Below are positions 17,382 through 31,060 of a DNA stretch of 64,000 nucleotides, piece after piece; the first letter of the stretch is position 1; every line of letters starts with the position of its first letter. The stretch comes from Mesoterricola sediminis (GTDB lineage: Bacteria; Acidobacteriota; Holophagae; Holophagales; Holophagaceae). Location of the stretch: positions 3,889,001-3,953,000 of the forward strand of contig NZ_AP027081.1 in NCBI RefSeq assembly GCF_030295425.1, in the 5' to 3' direction. The notes under the pieces were generated by a model that saw only the letters and a list, made by a program, of their open reading frames with translations, was not told the origin of the DNA and ran no database searches. A program made the position numbers and the translations under genes.

Positions 17382-18155
17382 ATGACCCGGCTCCCGGTGC
17401 TGTTCGTCTCCCACGGTTCGCCCATGCTGGCCCTGGAGGGGCCGGCCCATCCGTACGTCCGGGATCTGGCCGCCTTCGCCCGGACCCTCCCGGACCGGCC
17501 CCGGGCGGTGCTGGTCCTCTCCGCCCACTGGCAGACCAGCGACCTGCGGGTCACCGCCGCGCCGCGGCCGGGGACGCTCCATGATTTCTATGGCTTCCCG
17601 CCCGAACTCCACGCGATCGACTACCCGGCCCCCGGCGATCCGGGCCTGGCCCGGGAGGTGGCGGCCCTCACCGGGGCCGCCCTGGACGCGGACCGGCCCC
17701 TGGACCACGGGGCCTGGGCCGTGCTCCGCCACCTGTTCCCCGCCGCCGACGTGCCCGTCGTCCAGCTCAGCCTGCCCCGCCGGGACCCGGCCGGCCTGGT
17801 GGCCCTGGGCGCGGCCCTGCGCCCCCTGCGGGACGCGGGGATCCTCATCGTCGCCAGCGGCGGCCTGGTGCACAACCTGCGGCTGGCCGACTTCGCCGCC
17901 CCGGACGGCCAGGTGGATCCCTGGGCCCGGGAGGCGGAGACCTGGTTCGTCACCCGGCTGGAGGAGGGCCGGACCGAGGACCTGCTGGCCCACCGGGACC
18001 GGTGGCCCCGGAGCGCCTGGGCGGCCCCCACCACCGAGCACCTGGATGTGCTCTTCCCCGCCCTGGGGGCGGCCACCCCGGGCGCGGCCCCCCGCTCCGT
18101 CCACGAGGGCTGGCAGCTGGCCAACATGAGCCTGCGCTGCCTGGCCTGGGCCTGA
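17382..18155 (+). CDS. DODA-type extradiol ring-cleavage dioxygenase (LigB/YgiD family)
   Basis: A 257-residue non-heme iron dioxygenase of the class III extradiol family. Likely ligands and catalytic residues are the histidines of FVSHGSPMLAL (near residue 10), LSAHWQT (near 50), HDFYGFPPELH and GLVHNLRL (near 165). Substrates would be catechol-like compounds. GAGGT lies 6 nt before the chosen ATG; an upstream ATG at 17346 falls inside the promoter. The stop abuts the stop of the convergent phosphatase gene. Confidence 0.82.
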   Translation: MTRLPVLFVSHGSPMLALEGPAHPYVRDLAAFARTLPDRPRAVLVLSAHWQTSDLRVTAAPRPGTLHDFYGFPPELHAIDYPAPGDPGLAREVAALTGAALDADRPLDHGAWAVLRHLFPAADVPVVQLSLPRRDPAGLVALGAALRPLRDAGILIVASGGLVHNLRLADFAAPDGQVDPWAREAETWFVTRLEEGRTEDLLAHRDRWPRSAWAAPTTEHLDVLFPALGAATPGAAPRSVHEGWQLANMSLRCLAWA

Positions 18156-18830
18156 TCAGCGCGGCCACTCCGCGGCGATCACGGCGTCCACCTGCTTCCG
18201 GTTCTCCTGGAGCCAGTGTTCGGCGAAGGCCTCCCCCACCTTCAGGCCCGCCTCCACGTCGCTGGGCCAGTGGGCGCCGGCCAGCACCCGGTCGTGGGCG
18301 ATGAGGGCGCCCCGCTCCAGGAGGGCGTCCCGGTGGGCGGGGTCCAGTTCCGCGAGGATGCGGGCGTAGAGGCCGGCCAGGGCCGCGTGGCCGCTGGGGT
18401 AGCTGCCCGTATTCTCCTTGGCCACCGTGGGCGTGAGCTGGGTCAGCACGACGAAGGGGCGCTGGCGGTGGTAGTGCTTCTTGACGAGGGCCACGGCGGG
18501 CCGCAGCACCACCCGGCCCGCCTCGAGCAGCGCGGCGGTCCTGGGCCGGGCGTTCGGGCCCGCGCCCCTGGGGTAGAGGTCCGCGAAGGCGTCCGGCGTC
18601 AGCCATTCCGTGGACGCCGCCCGGGCCACGTCGGCCCGGGTCCGGGTCTTCTGCAGCCAGAGGAGGATGGCCGCCTCCGCCTTGGCCGCCTCCGAATCCT
18701 CGGCCGGGTAGGGCCCTACGAGGGCCTGCCAGTCGGGTTCCGCCGCCACGGCCGGCCGCGCCGGCAACGACAGGACGAGGGGCCCCGCCAGGGCCAGGGC
18801 GAGGGCAAAGCGCAGGGAACGAAGGGTCAT
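18156..18830 (-). CDS. Secreted PAP2-family acid phosphatase (class A type)
   Basis: A 224-residue protein with a signal peptide (cleavage near PAVAAEP, about residue 30), so periplasmic. The three phosphatase motifs are present in order: KKHYHRQRP, SYPSGHAAL and the H-D-R-V-x4-H-W-P-S-D stretch, in which the usual leading Ser of motif three is His. It resembles class A non-specific acid phosphatases of enteric bacteria. Confidence 0.87.
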   Translation of the reverse strand: MTLRSLRFALALALAGPLVLSLPARPAVAAEPDWQALVGPYPAEDSEAAKAEAAILLWLQKTRTRADVARAASTEWLTPDAFADLYPRGAGPNARPRTAALLEAGRVVLRPAVALVKKHYHRQRPFVVLTQLTPTVAKENTGSYPSGHAALAGLYARILAELDPAHRDALLERGALIAHDRVLAGAHWPSDVEAGLKVGEAFAEHWLQENRKQVDAVIAAEWPR

Positions 18831-18860
18831 GGCGGCTCCGGGGGCGGGGGTTCCCCCAGT

Positions 18861-19574
18861 CTAAGCGGGGATGCCCCCGGCCAGAAGCTCGTCCACCCAG
18901 GCGGGCACCAGCCTGCTGGCCGGCCCCTGGCGCCGGTCCGTGAAGCGGGAACTCACGAGGGACGGCTCCAGGTTCAGCTCGACGGTGGGGACCCCGGGCC
19001 GGACCCCCGCCACGAAGCCGGCGGCGGGGTAGACGTTGCCCGAGGTGCCCACGGCCGCGAAGAGGGCGCAGGTCTCCAGGGCCGCCTCGATGCGCGCCAT
19101 CTCCAGGGGCATCTCCCCGAACCACACGATGTGGGGGCGGATGCCCGCCGGCCGGCCGCAAGCGGGGCACACCGTGTCCAGGGAGGTCGGGCCGGTCCAG
19201 GGGTGCACCGCCTCACAGCGCAGGCAGCGGACCTTGAGGAGCTCCCCGTGCATGTGGAGGAGGTTCCGGCTCCCGGCCCGGTCGTGCAGATCGTCCACGT
19301 TCTGGGTGACGAGGAGGACCTCCCCGGGCCAGGCCCGCTCCAGGCGGGCCAGGGCCAGGTGCGCGGCGTTGGGCTGGACCTGGGCGAGGCTCGCCCGGCG
19401 CGCGTTGTAGAAGGCGTGGACCCGCGCGGGATCCCGCCGGAAGGCCTCCGGGGTGGCCACGTCCTCCACCCGCTGACCCTCCCACAGGCCCCCCGCCCCG
19501 CGGAAGGTGGCCAGGCCGCTCTCGGCGGAGATGCCGGCCCCGGTCAGCAGGACGATGGACCCCGCGCGGCTCAT
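18861..19574 (-). CDS. cobB: NAD-dependent protein deacylase (sirtuin)
   Basis: A 237-residue sirtuin. NAD-binding GAGISAESGLATFRG is at residues 10-25, TQNVDDLHDRAG near 95 and the catalytic His in HMHGEL near 108. The zinc ligands are two C-x2-C pairs. A Tyr-x2-Arg in AFYNARRAS marks the class III type, whose members remove succinyl as well as acetyl groups. The start overlaps the upstream OYE stop (ATGA). Its neighbour across the divergent gap is an acyl-CoA synthetase, a classical CobB target. Confidence 0.88.
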   Translation of the reverse strand: MSRAGSIVLLTGAGISAESGLATFRGAGGLWEGQRVEDVATPEAFRRDPARVHAFYNARRASLAQVQPNAAHLALARLERAWPGEVLLVTQNVDDLHDRAGSRNLLHMHGELLKVRCLRCEAVHPWTGPTSLDTVCPACGRPAGIRPHIVWFGEMPLEMARIEAALETCALFAAVGTSGNVYPAAGFVAGVRPGVPTVELNLEPSLVSSRFTDRRQGPASRLVPAWVDELLAGGIPA

Positions 19575-20689
19575 GCCCGGAGCTCCCGGTTCACGGAGCA
19601 GCGCACGGGCCCCTTGCGGATGGAGGCGAAGCAGGCGAGGCATTCACGGCAGGCGTCCACCTCCGCGTCCCGGCCCTCCAGCAGCTTGCGGGCGGCCTGG
19701 ACGTCGGCGATCAGGGGGCGGCCCAGGGCCACCAGGTCCGCGTCGCCCCGGGCCACCACGCCCGCGGCGAGGCCCGGCTCGGCCAGCTTGCCGACGGTGA
19801 TGACGGGGATGCCCACCGCCTTCCGGAGGCGGGCCGCGAAGGGCACGTAGCCGCCGCCGGGGGTGCCCTTGGGGGGGACGGAGCTGGTGTTCAGGAAGGG
19901 CTGGCCCTCCCAGTCCCCCACGGAGCTGGTGCCGATGCCGGAGGCGTCCAGGAGATCCACGCCGGCCGCTTCGAGGGCCTGGGCGAGCCAGGCGCAGGCC
20001 TCGGGGGTCAGGCCCCCCTCCACGTGCTCCACGGCGTGCATGCGGCAGAGCACGAGCTTGTCGGGACCCACGGCCTCCCGCACGGCCTTCACCGTTTCCA
20101 GCGCGAACCGGGCGCGGTTCTCCAGGCTCCCGCCCCAGCGGTCCGTGCGCTGGTTGGTGCGGGGGGAGAGGAACTGGGACAGCAGGTAGTAGTGGGCCGC
20201 GTGGACCTCCACGCCGTCGAAGCCCGCGGCCACCGCGCGCCGCGCGGCGGCCGCGAAGGCCGCGATGACCGCCTGGATCTCCGCCTCGGTCATCGCCCGG
20301 GGCGCGGGGCCGGGGAGCACGGCCACGGGAGACGCGGACAGGCGGGGCACGGCCGGGTCCTCCCGCACCGCGCGTCCGCCCCCGTGCACCAGCTGGACGA
20401 CGACGGGCACACCCTCGGCCTTCACCGCCGCGGCCAGCCGCGCCAGGCCGGGCACCTGGGCGTCGTCCCAGGCCCCCAGGAGCCGGGGCATGATGATGGC
20501 GTCGGCCGCCACGGCGGTGGATTCGACCACCACCAGGCCCACGCCGGCCCGGGCGTGGTCCCGGTACCAGGCCAGCTGGGCCTCCGAGGGTTGGTGGTCC
20601 TCGGCCAGGCCGGTGACCATGGGCGCCATCACGAGCCGGTTGGGCAACGTGAAGGATTTCAGCTGGATGGGATCGGAGAGCTGGGGCAT
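19571..20689 (-). CDS. OYE-family oxidoreductase with C-terminal cysteine cluster
   Basis: A 372-residue TIM-barrel flavoenzyme (VHAAHYYLLSQFLSPRTNQRTD, WGGSLENRARF). After the barrel comes a cysteine cluster (DACRECLACF and a fourth Cys in PVRCSVN) like the 4Fe-4S site of 2,4-dienoyl-CoA reductase, but the chain stops there without that enzyme's FAD/NADPH domains. It may take electrons from a separate partner. The chosen ATG has AGAGG 6 nt upstream. It is coupled to cobB by ATGA. Confidence 0.82.
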   Translation of the reverse strand: MPQLSDPIQLKSFTLPNRLVMAPMVTGLAEDHQPSEAQLAWYRDHARAGVGLVVVESTAVAADAIIMPRLLGAWDDAQVPGLARLAAAVKAEGVPVVVQLVHGGGRAVREDPAVPRLSASPVAVLPGPAPRAMTEAEIQAVIAAFAAAARRAVAAGFDGVEVHAAHYYLLSQFLSPRTNQRTDRWGGSLENRARFALETVKAVREAVGPDKLVLCRMHAVEHVEGGLTPEACAWLAQALEAAGVDLLDASGIGTSSVGDWEGQPFLNTSSVPPKGTPGGGYVPFAARLRKAVGIPVITVGKLAEPGLAAGVVARGDADLVALGRPLIADVQAARKLLEGRDAEVDACRECLACFASIRKGPVRCSVNRELRA

Positions 20690-20757
20690 GCGGAACCTCT
20701 GAAAGAACCCTTCCATTTGAACACGGCCGGAGGCCCGGAAATCCGGACGACTTTCCC

Positions 20758-20785
20758 TCGACAAGCCTGAGATTGCGTCTATGAT
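20758..20785 (+). promoter_or_regulatory. Promoter of the second acyl-CoA synthetase gene
   Basis: TCGACA (20758-20763), a 16-bp spacer and TATGAT (20780-20785), 32 nt before the start codon. It faces the oppositely directed OYE-cobB unit. Confidence 0.45.
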
Positions 20786-20816
20786 CCTCCCACCCAAACC
20801 CCAAGGAGCCGGCGCC

Positions 20817-22781
20817 ATGTCCCAGGGAACGAACGAGGACCTTCAAGCGGCCACGCACCTGAGCGAGTCCCAGCAGGCCGCCATCTCCCGCCTGCAGCGG
20901 GATGAGAATGTCATTCCCGCTCCCATCTGGCTTTCGCGCCAGGCCCACCTGGCCAACGATGCCGTGGAGCGCAGCCACGCCCTCTCGGACCCGGACGGCT
21001 TCTGGACCGAACGGGCGAAGCTGGTGGACTGGATGGAGCCCTTCACCCAGGTCTCGAAGTTCGATCCGCCGCGCCACCAGTGGTTCCTGGGCGGCAAGCT
21101 CAACGCCACGGTCAACTGCATCGACCGCCACGTGTACTCCGAGCGCCGCAACAAGGCCGCCCTCATCTGGGTCGGCGAGGACGGCGAGGAGCACGCCTAC
21201 ACCTACGGGCGCCTCTACCGCGAGGTGAACCGCTTCGCGAACACCCTCCGCAACCTGGGCGTGGCGAAGGGTGACCGCGTCATCCTCTACATGCCGCTCT
21301 GCCCCGAGGGCGTCATCACCATGCTTGCGTGCGCGCGCATCGGCGCCATCCACTCGGTGGTCTACGCGGGCATGGGCACCCAGGCCCTCCGGGCCCGCAT
21401 CGTGGACTGCGCCGCCAAGGTGGTCGTGTGCTCCGACTACACCCTCCGCCGGGGCAAGAAGGTGGCCCTGAAGCCCACCGTGGACGAGGCCGTCCGGGAC
21501 CTCTTCAGCGTGGACCACATCATCGTCCACCGGCGCGGATCCCGGCCCGGCGACGAGCCCTACGCCTTCGAGTCCGAACGCGAGCACGACTTCTACGACA
21601 TCCAGGAGGCCCACAGCATCCACTGCGAGCCGGAGCCCATGGACGCCGAGGACCCGCTGTTCATCCTCTACACCTCGGGCACCACCGGGAAGCCCAAGGG
21701 CGTCGTGCACGCCACCGGCGGCTACCTCGTGGGCGTCACCTACCTGGCCCGCGCCTTCTACCAGATCACCGACCGCGACATCTACTGGAGCACCTCCGAC
21801 ATCGGCTGGATCGTCGGCCACTCCTTCATCGTCTACGGCCCCCTCTCCTGCGGCGCGACGGTCTTCTGCCGCGAGGGCGTGCCGGACTATCCCAGCCCCG
21901 AGGTGACCTGGGAGCTCTGCGAGCGGTACGGCGTCAACCTCATGTTCACGGCCCCCACGGCGGTGCGCATGTGGATGAGCCACGGGCCCGAGGCGCCCAG
22001 CAAGTACGACCTCAGCCGCCTGCGCCTCATCGCCTGCGCCGGGGAGCCCCTCAACCCCGAGGCCCACCACTGGGCCCAGAAGTACCTCGCCGGCCAGAGC
22101 AACGGCATGGTCGTGGACAACTGGTGGCAGACCGAGATCGCCGCCCCCGTCCTCGGCACGCTCCCCACCTTCGAGGCGCGGCCGGGCAAGGTGGGCAAGC
22201 CCATGCCCGGCGTCGTGGCGGAGGTGGTGGACGCCGAGGGCGTGCCCGTCCCCGACGGGTCCGGCGGCCTCCTCATCCTCCGCAGGCCCCTGCCCTACAT
22301 GATGCGCACCGTCTGGGGGGACCACGCCCGCTACGAGCGCTACTGGAACCAGGTGCCGGGGGGCGTCTACACCGCCGGCGACATCGCGGTGAAGGACCGC
22401 GACGGCTACTTCGCCGTCCTGGGCCGCTCCGACGACGTCATGAACGTGGCCGGCCACCGCATCGGGACGGCGGACGTCGAGGGCGCCCTGGTGCGCCACC
22501 CCGCCATCGGGGAGGCCGCGGTCATCGGACTGCCCGACCCCGTCAAGGGCGAGCGGATCAAGGCCTTCGTCGTGCTCCGGAGCGGCGTGGCCCAGGGCCC
22601 CGGCCTCATCGCCTCCCTCAAGGACCACGTCCGCCAGGATCTGGGCCCCATCGCCGTGCCGGCGGAGATCGAGGTGCGCACCTCCCTCCCCAAGACCCGC
22701 TCCGGCAAGATCGTCCGGCGCTACCTCAAGGCGCTGGAGATGGGCGAGGACCCCGGGGACCTGTCGACCCTCGCCGACTGA
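20817..22781 (+). CDS. acs: Acetate/propionate-CoA ligase, AMP-forming
   Basis: A 654-residue paralogue of the first Acs. P-loop YTSGTTGKPKG is near residue 285; the pocket motif reads DNWWQTEIAAP, where the first enzyme has TWWQTETGG, so substrate preference may differ (propionate or other short acids). The regulatory lysine motif [11 protein letters not shown] is kept. AAGGAG stands 8 nt before the ATG. Divergent from cobB, which could reactivate it by deacylation. Confidence 0.88.
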   Translation: MSQGTNEDLQAATHLSESQQAAISRLQRDENVIPAPIWLSRQAHLANDAVERSHALSDPDGFWTERAKLVDWMEPFTQVSKFDPPRHQWFLGGKLNATVNCIDRHVYSERRNKAALIWVGEDGEEHAYTYGRLYREVNRFANTLRNLGVAKGDRVILYMPLCPEGVITMLACARIGAIHSVVYAGMGTQALRARIVDCAAKVVVCSDYTLRRGKKVALKPTVDEAVRDLFSVDHIIVHRRGSRPGDEPYAFESEREHDFYDIQEAHSIHCEPEPMDAEDPLFILYTSGTTGKPKGVVHATGGYLVGVTYLARAFYQITDRDIYWSTSDIGWIVGHSFIVYGPLSCGATVFCREGVPDYPSPEVTWELCERYGVNLMFTAPTAVRMWMSHGPEAPSKYDLSRLRLIACAGEPLNPEAHHWAQKYLAGQSNGMVVDNWWQTEIAAPVLGTLPTFEARPGKVGKPMPGVVAEVVDAEGVPVPDGSGGLLILRRPLPYMMRTVWGDHARYERYWNQVPGGVYTAGDIAVKDRDGYFAVLGRSDDVMNVAGHRIGTADVEGALVRHPAIGEAAVIGLPDPVKGERIKAFVVLRSGVAQGPGLIASLKDHVRQDLGPIAVPAEIEVRTSLPKTRSGKIVRRYLKALEMGEDPGDLSTLAD

Positions 22782-22910
22782 GCATACATAAACCAATAAT
22801 TGATTGACCCTGGGGGCAGGGCCCGCCACGAACCGCGGTCCGGCGGGCTAAACGCCCGTACGCGCGTCCGCGTAATACGATGCTAGGGAATCCATCCTCA
22901 AGGAGAGATC

Positions 22911-28286
<5,376 letters not shown>

Positions 28287-28370
28287 TCAACCAGGGCCGC
28301 CGGGTCTGATGCCAGTCTAGGTCCGGCCCCGGACCGATCTTTGCACGATCCTCCGGAATGCTTGAACAAT

Positions 28371-28414
28371 CCTGCGGGCCCGTACGCAGGAAGGCCCCCC
28401 GGGGGGGGCCTTCC
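28371..28414 (-). terminator. Hairpins after the receiver-GcvH gene
   Basis: On the minus strand, GGAAGGCCCCcc pairs with ggGGGGCCTTCC (28389-28414), followed by the overlapping alternative hairpin CCTGCG/CGCAGG (28371-28390). There is no T-run, so Rho or structure-dependent ending is likely. Confidence 0.5.
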
Positions 28415-28429
28415 GGGGGGTGGGCCGGC

Positions 28430-29530
28430 CTACTTGAGGAAGGCGGCTTCCAGGTCGCTCCAGGCCAGTTCCTGGCCGTCGCCCTCCGCCTTGAGCTCGC
28501 GCAGGCGCTTGATCTCTTCGGCATACCAGTCGACCACGGGCCGGCCGATCTTCAGGGCGGGCAGCTCGGCGGCGAGGTCGGCAGGCTGCAGGCGGCAGAT
28601 CCAGCCGTCCTTGTAGGGGCTGGCGGCGACGAGGGCGGGCTCGGCCTTCAGGGCGCCGTTGTCCTCGACCACCTTCCCGGCGACGGGGGCGGCGAAGCGG
28701 ATCTCCTCCTCGCCGCGGCGGAAGGAGAACAGGACGTCGCCCTTGGCCACGGCCTTGCCGGGCGCGGGCAGGACCACCTGGCTGACGGCGCCCATCGCCT
28801 TGTGGGCGAAGTCGTCGACGCCGATCCGGACCTGGCCGTCGGGCTCGATGCGGACCCAGGCGTGGCCGGTGGAGATGAAGGAGCCGCCGGGGACGCAGAA
28901 CTCGCCGGCGGGCGCGTTCTCGGCCTGGCTGGGGCTGACGATGCGGACGGTGGGGGCCTTCTGGGCCTCGATGCGGGCCTGGCGCTTAACGAGGATGCGG
29001 TTCACGAACTCGGAGAGCTCCTCGGCCGTGAAGGGCTTCTGCACGTATTCGGTGGCGCCGTGCTTCATGGTCTCGACCGCGGTCTCGATGGTCGCGTAGC
29101 CGGTGATGACGACCACGTCGACGTCGGGGCGCAGGTGCTTGACGGCCTTCACCACTTCGACGCCGTCCATGATGGGCATCTTGAGGTCGGTGAACACGAA
29201 GTCGTAGTCGTGGCGCTGAACGAGGTTCAGGGCCTCGGGGCCGTTCTCGACGGTGTCGACGTTGTAGCCTTCCAGCACGAGGATGCGGCGGAAGGAGTCG
29301 AGGACGATCGCCTCGTCGTCCACGGCGAGGATGCGGGCCTTGGGCTCGGGCACCTCGACGCGCTTGAGGCTCTTGACCTCGCCCGCGACGTCGAGGCGGA
29401 CCGCGACCTTGAGGATCTCCTCACGGGCCGCGCGCTGGCGTTTCTCCTTGAGCCTGGCCGTCGTCTCGCGGACGAGGTAGTCGATGCCCACGAACGCGAG
29501 CAGCATGATGATGACGAGCAGCACGGTCAT
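28430..29530 (-). CDS. Membrane-anchored response regulator with GcvH-like domain
   Basis: A 366-residue protein with an unusual build: an N-terminal membrane helix (residues 2-20), a receiver domain (about 65-185, DD at 71-72, phospho-acceptor D115, K165) and a GcvH/lipoyl-like domain (about 215-330, TGHAWVRIEPDGQVRIGVDDFA). At the lipoyl-lysine position of GcvH this protein has E274 (RRGEEEIRF), so it cannot be lipoylated there. There is no DNA-binding domain. Its ATG overlaps the stop of the kinase gene, making it the likely cognate partner. Confidence 0.83.
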   Translation of the reverse strand: MTVLLVIIMLLAFVGIDYLVRETTARLKEKRQRAAREEILKVAVRLDVAGEVKSLKRVEVPEPKARILAVDDEAIVLDSFRRILVLEGYNVDTVENGPEALNLVQRHDYDFVFTDLKMPIMDGVEVVKAVKHLRPDVDVVVITGYATIETAVETMKHGATEYVQKPFTAEELSEFVNRILVKRQARIEAQKAPTVRIVSPSQAENAPAGEFCVPGGSFISTGHAWVRIEPDGQVRIGVDDFAHKAMGAVSQVVLPAPGKAVAKGDVLFSFRRGEEEIRFAAPVAGKVVEDNGALKAEPALVAASPYKDGWICRLQPADLAAELPALKIGRPVVDWYAEEIKRLRELKAEGDGQELAWSDLEAAFLK

Positions 29531-31059
29531 GGCAGTGCCTCCTTGTTGGTGTCTGGGTTTCCGGTTTCGGGGTTCCTGGTTGGGATGCGGACGGAGAAGC
29601 ACGTGCCCTTGCCGAGTTCCGTCTGGACGTCGATGGAGCCGGCGTGGCCTTCCACGATGCCCCAGGTGACCGCCAGGCCGAGCCCGGTGCCCCTGTTGCC
29701 CTTCGTGGAGAAGAACGGTTCGAAGAGGTGGGGGACGTCCTCGGCCCGGATGCCCGAGCCGTTGTCCTCGACCTGGAAGGCCACGAAGCCGTCGCCTACG
29801 TCGCGGGTGGAGAGGCGGATCTGGCCGGTCTCGGGCTCGACCACGTCGGCCGCGTTGAGGAGGAGGTTCACCACCACCTGCTGGAGCTGGTTGGCGTCCG
29901 CGAAGACCTCGGGCAGGTCCTGGGCGAGGTCCAGGGACAGGTTCACCTGGCTCATGCTCAGCTGGTTCATGACCACCGCGAGGCTGTGCCGCATGACCTC
30001 GTTGAGGTCCGTGAGCCGCCGGGAGGGGGGCGTGGGCCGGGCGAAGTCCAGCAGTTCCTTGATGATGCCCCGGCACCGCTTCGTCTCCCGGATGATCACC
30101 TCCAGGTCCTCGGCCGACGGATCCCCGGCGGGGAAGCGCTTGGCCATGAGGGAGGCGTAGGTGAGCACGCCGGTCAGCGGGTTGTTGATCTCATGGGCGA
30201 TGCCTGCGGCGAGTCTGCCGACGGAGGCGAGCTTGTCGGCCTGGGTGAGCTGCAGGCGCGTCTCGGACAGGGTCCGCGTCATGGTGTTGAAGGCCTCGGC
30301 CAGGTGACCCAGCTCGTGCCGGCCTTCCACGTGGATGGCGCTGCCGAGGTCCCCGTCGGCCACCCGGCGGGTGCCCTTGATGAGGGCTTCCACGGGCCGC
30401 ACCACCAAACGGCGGTTCAGCCACCAGATGACGATGCCCGTGAAGAAGATGGCCGCGCCCGCCAGGAGGGCCATGTTGCGGCGGCTCCGGGCGATGTCCT
30501 GGTCGGCCTGGGCGAGGGAGATGTTCACGTCCAGCACGCCGAGGACGCTCTGCTGCCGGGAGTGGGCGTGGCAGGCGGCCGTATAGCACCCGGGCTCGTT
30601 GGGGATGGGATTGATGATCCCCAGCACCCGCACCCCGTCGTCGGGATCCCGGAAGATCCGGGCCCGCGCGTTGATGTCCAGCTTCTCGAGGGGCTTGCCT
30701 TCCTGGTGGCAGGCGTAGCAAGCCTCCCCCCGCTTGTCGAGGGTGGTCCCGATCTCCGAACTGTCGGAGCTGAACATGATCCGGCCCTCCTTGTTGAAGA
30801 GCCGGACCTTGCGGACGCCTTCGCTCTGGAGGCCGCCCAGCGTGCGGATCTGGCGGTGCAGGTCCTCGCGGCGGTTCTCGAGCATGTCGTAGTGGGTGGA
30901 GATCTTGATCGTCTCGCCGAGCTGGTTCGCGTTGCGCATCAGCTGGGCGACGAGTTCGTCGTTGTGGCTGCGCACCGTGAGGACGGACATCACGCCGATC
31001 ACCAGCGCCGAGACGAGGCTGGCGCCGATGATCAGGCGGGTTCCGATGCGCGTGCCCAT
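29527..31059 (-). CDS. Sensor histidine kinase with two heme-c motifs
   Basis: A 510-residue kinase. Membrane helices at about 8-29 and 197-214 enclose a periplasmic domain containing C114-Y-A-C117-H (a CxxCH heme-c site) and C158-x4-C163-H (a variant CX4CH). HAMP spans about 215-270, the phospho-histidine is H289 in GIAHEINNPL, and an ATPase domain follows (VEDNGSGIRAED, GTGLGLAV). It probably senses redox state or a gas through covalent heme. It starts 1 nt after the NrfD stop and is coupled to the receiver gene. Confidence 0.87.
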   Translation of the reverse strand: MGTRIGTRLIIGASLVSALVIGVMSVLTVRSHNDELVAQLMRNANQLGETIKISTHYDMLENRREDLHRQIRTLGGLQSEGVRKVRLFNKEGRIMFSSDSSEIGTTLDKRGEACYACHQEGKPLEKLDINARARIFRDPDDGVRVLGIINPIPNEPGCYTAACHAHSRQQSVLGVLDVNISLAQADQDIARSRRNMALLAGAAIFFTGIVIWWLNRRLVVRPVEALIKGTRRVADGDLGSAIHVEGRHELGHLAEAFNTMTRTLSETRLQLTQADKLASVGRLAAGIAHEINNPLTGVLTYASLMAKRFPAGDPSAEDLEVIIRETKRCRGIIKELLDFARPTPPSRRLTDLNEVMRHSLAVVMNQLSMSQVNLSLDLAQDLPEVFADANQLQQVVVNLLLNAADVVEPETGQIRLSTRDVGDGFVAFQVEDNGSGIRAEDVPHLFEPFFSTKGNRGTGLGLAVTWGIVEGHAGSIDVQTELGKGTCFSVRIPTRNPETGNPDTNKEALP

Positions 31060-31060
31060 G

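Noticed and set aside
22782-22910. GCCCGCC/GGCGGGC inverted repeat as terminator of the second acyl-CoA synthetase gene
   Set aside because: The loop is 14 nt and no T-run follows; I leave it uncalled. The rest of this gap holds only a possible TAATAC/TACGAT -10 region for the tricorn gene.
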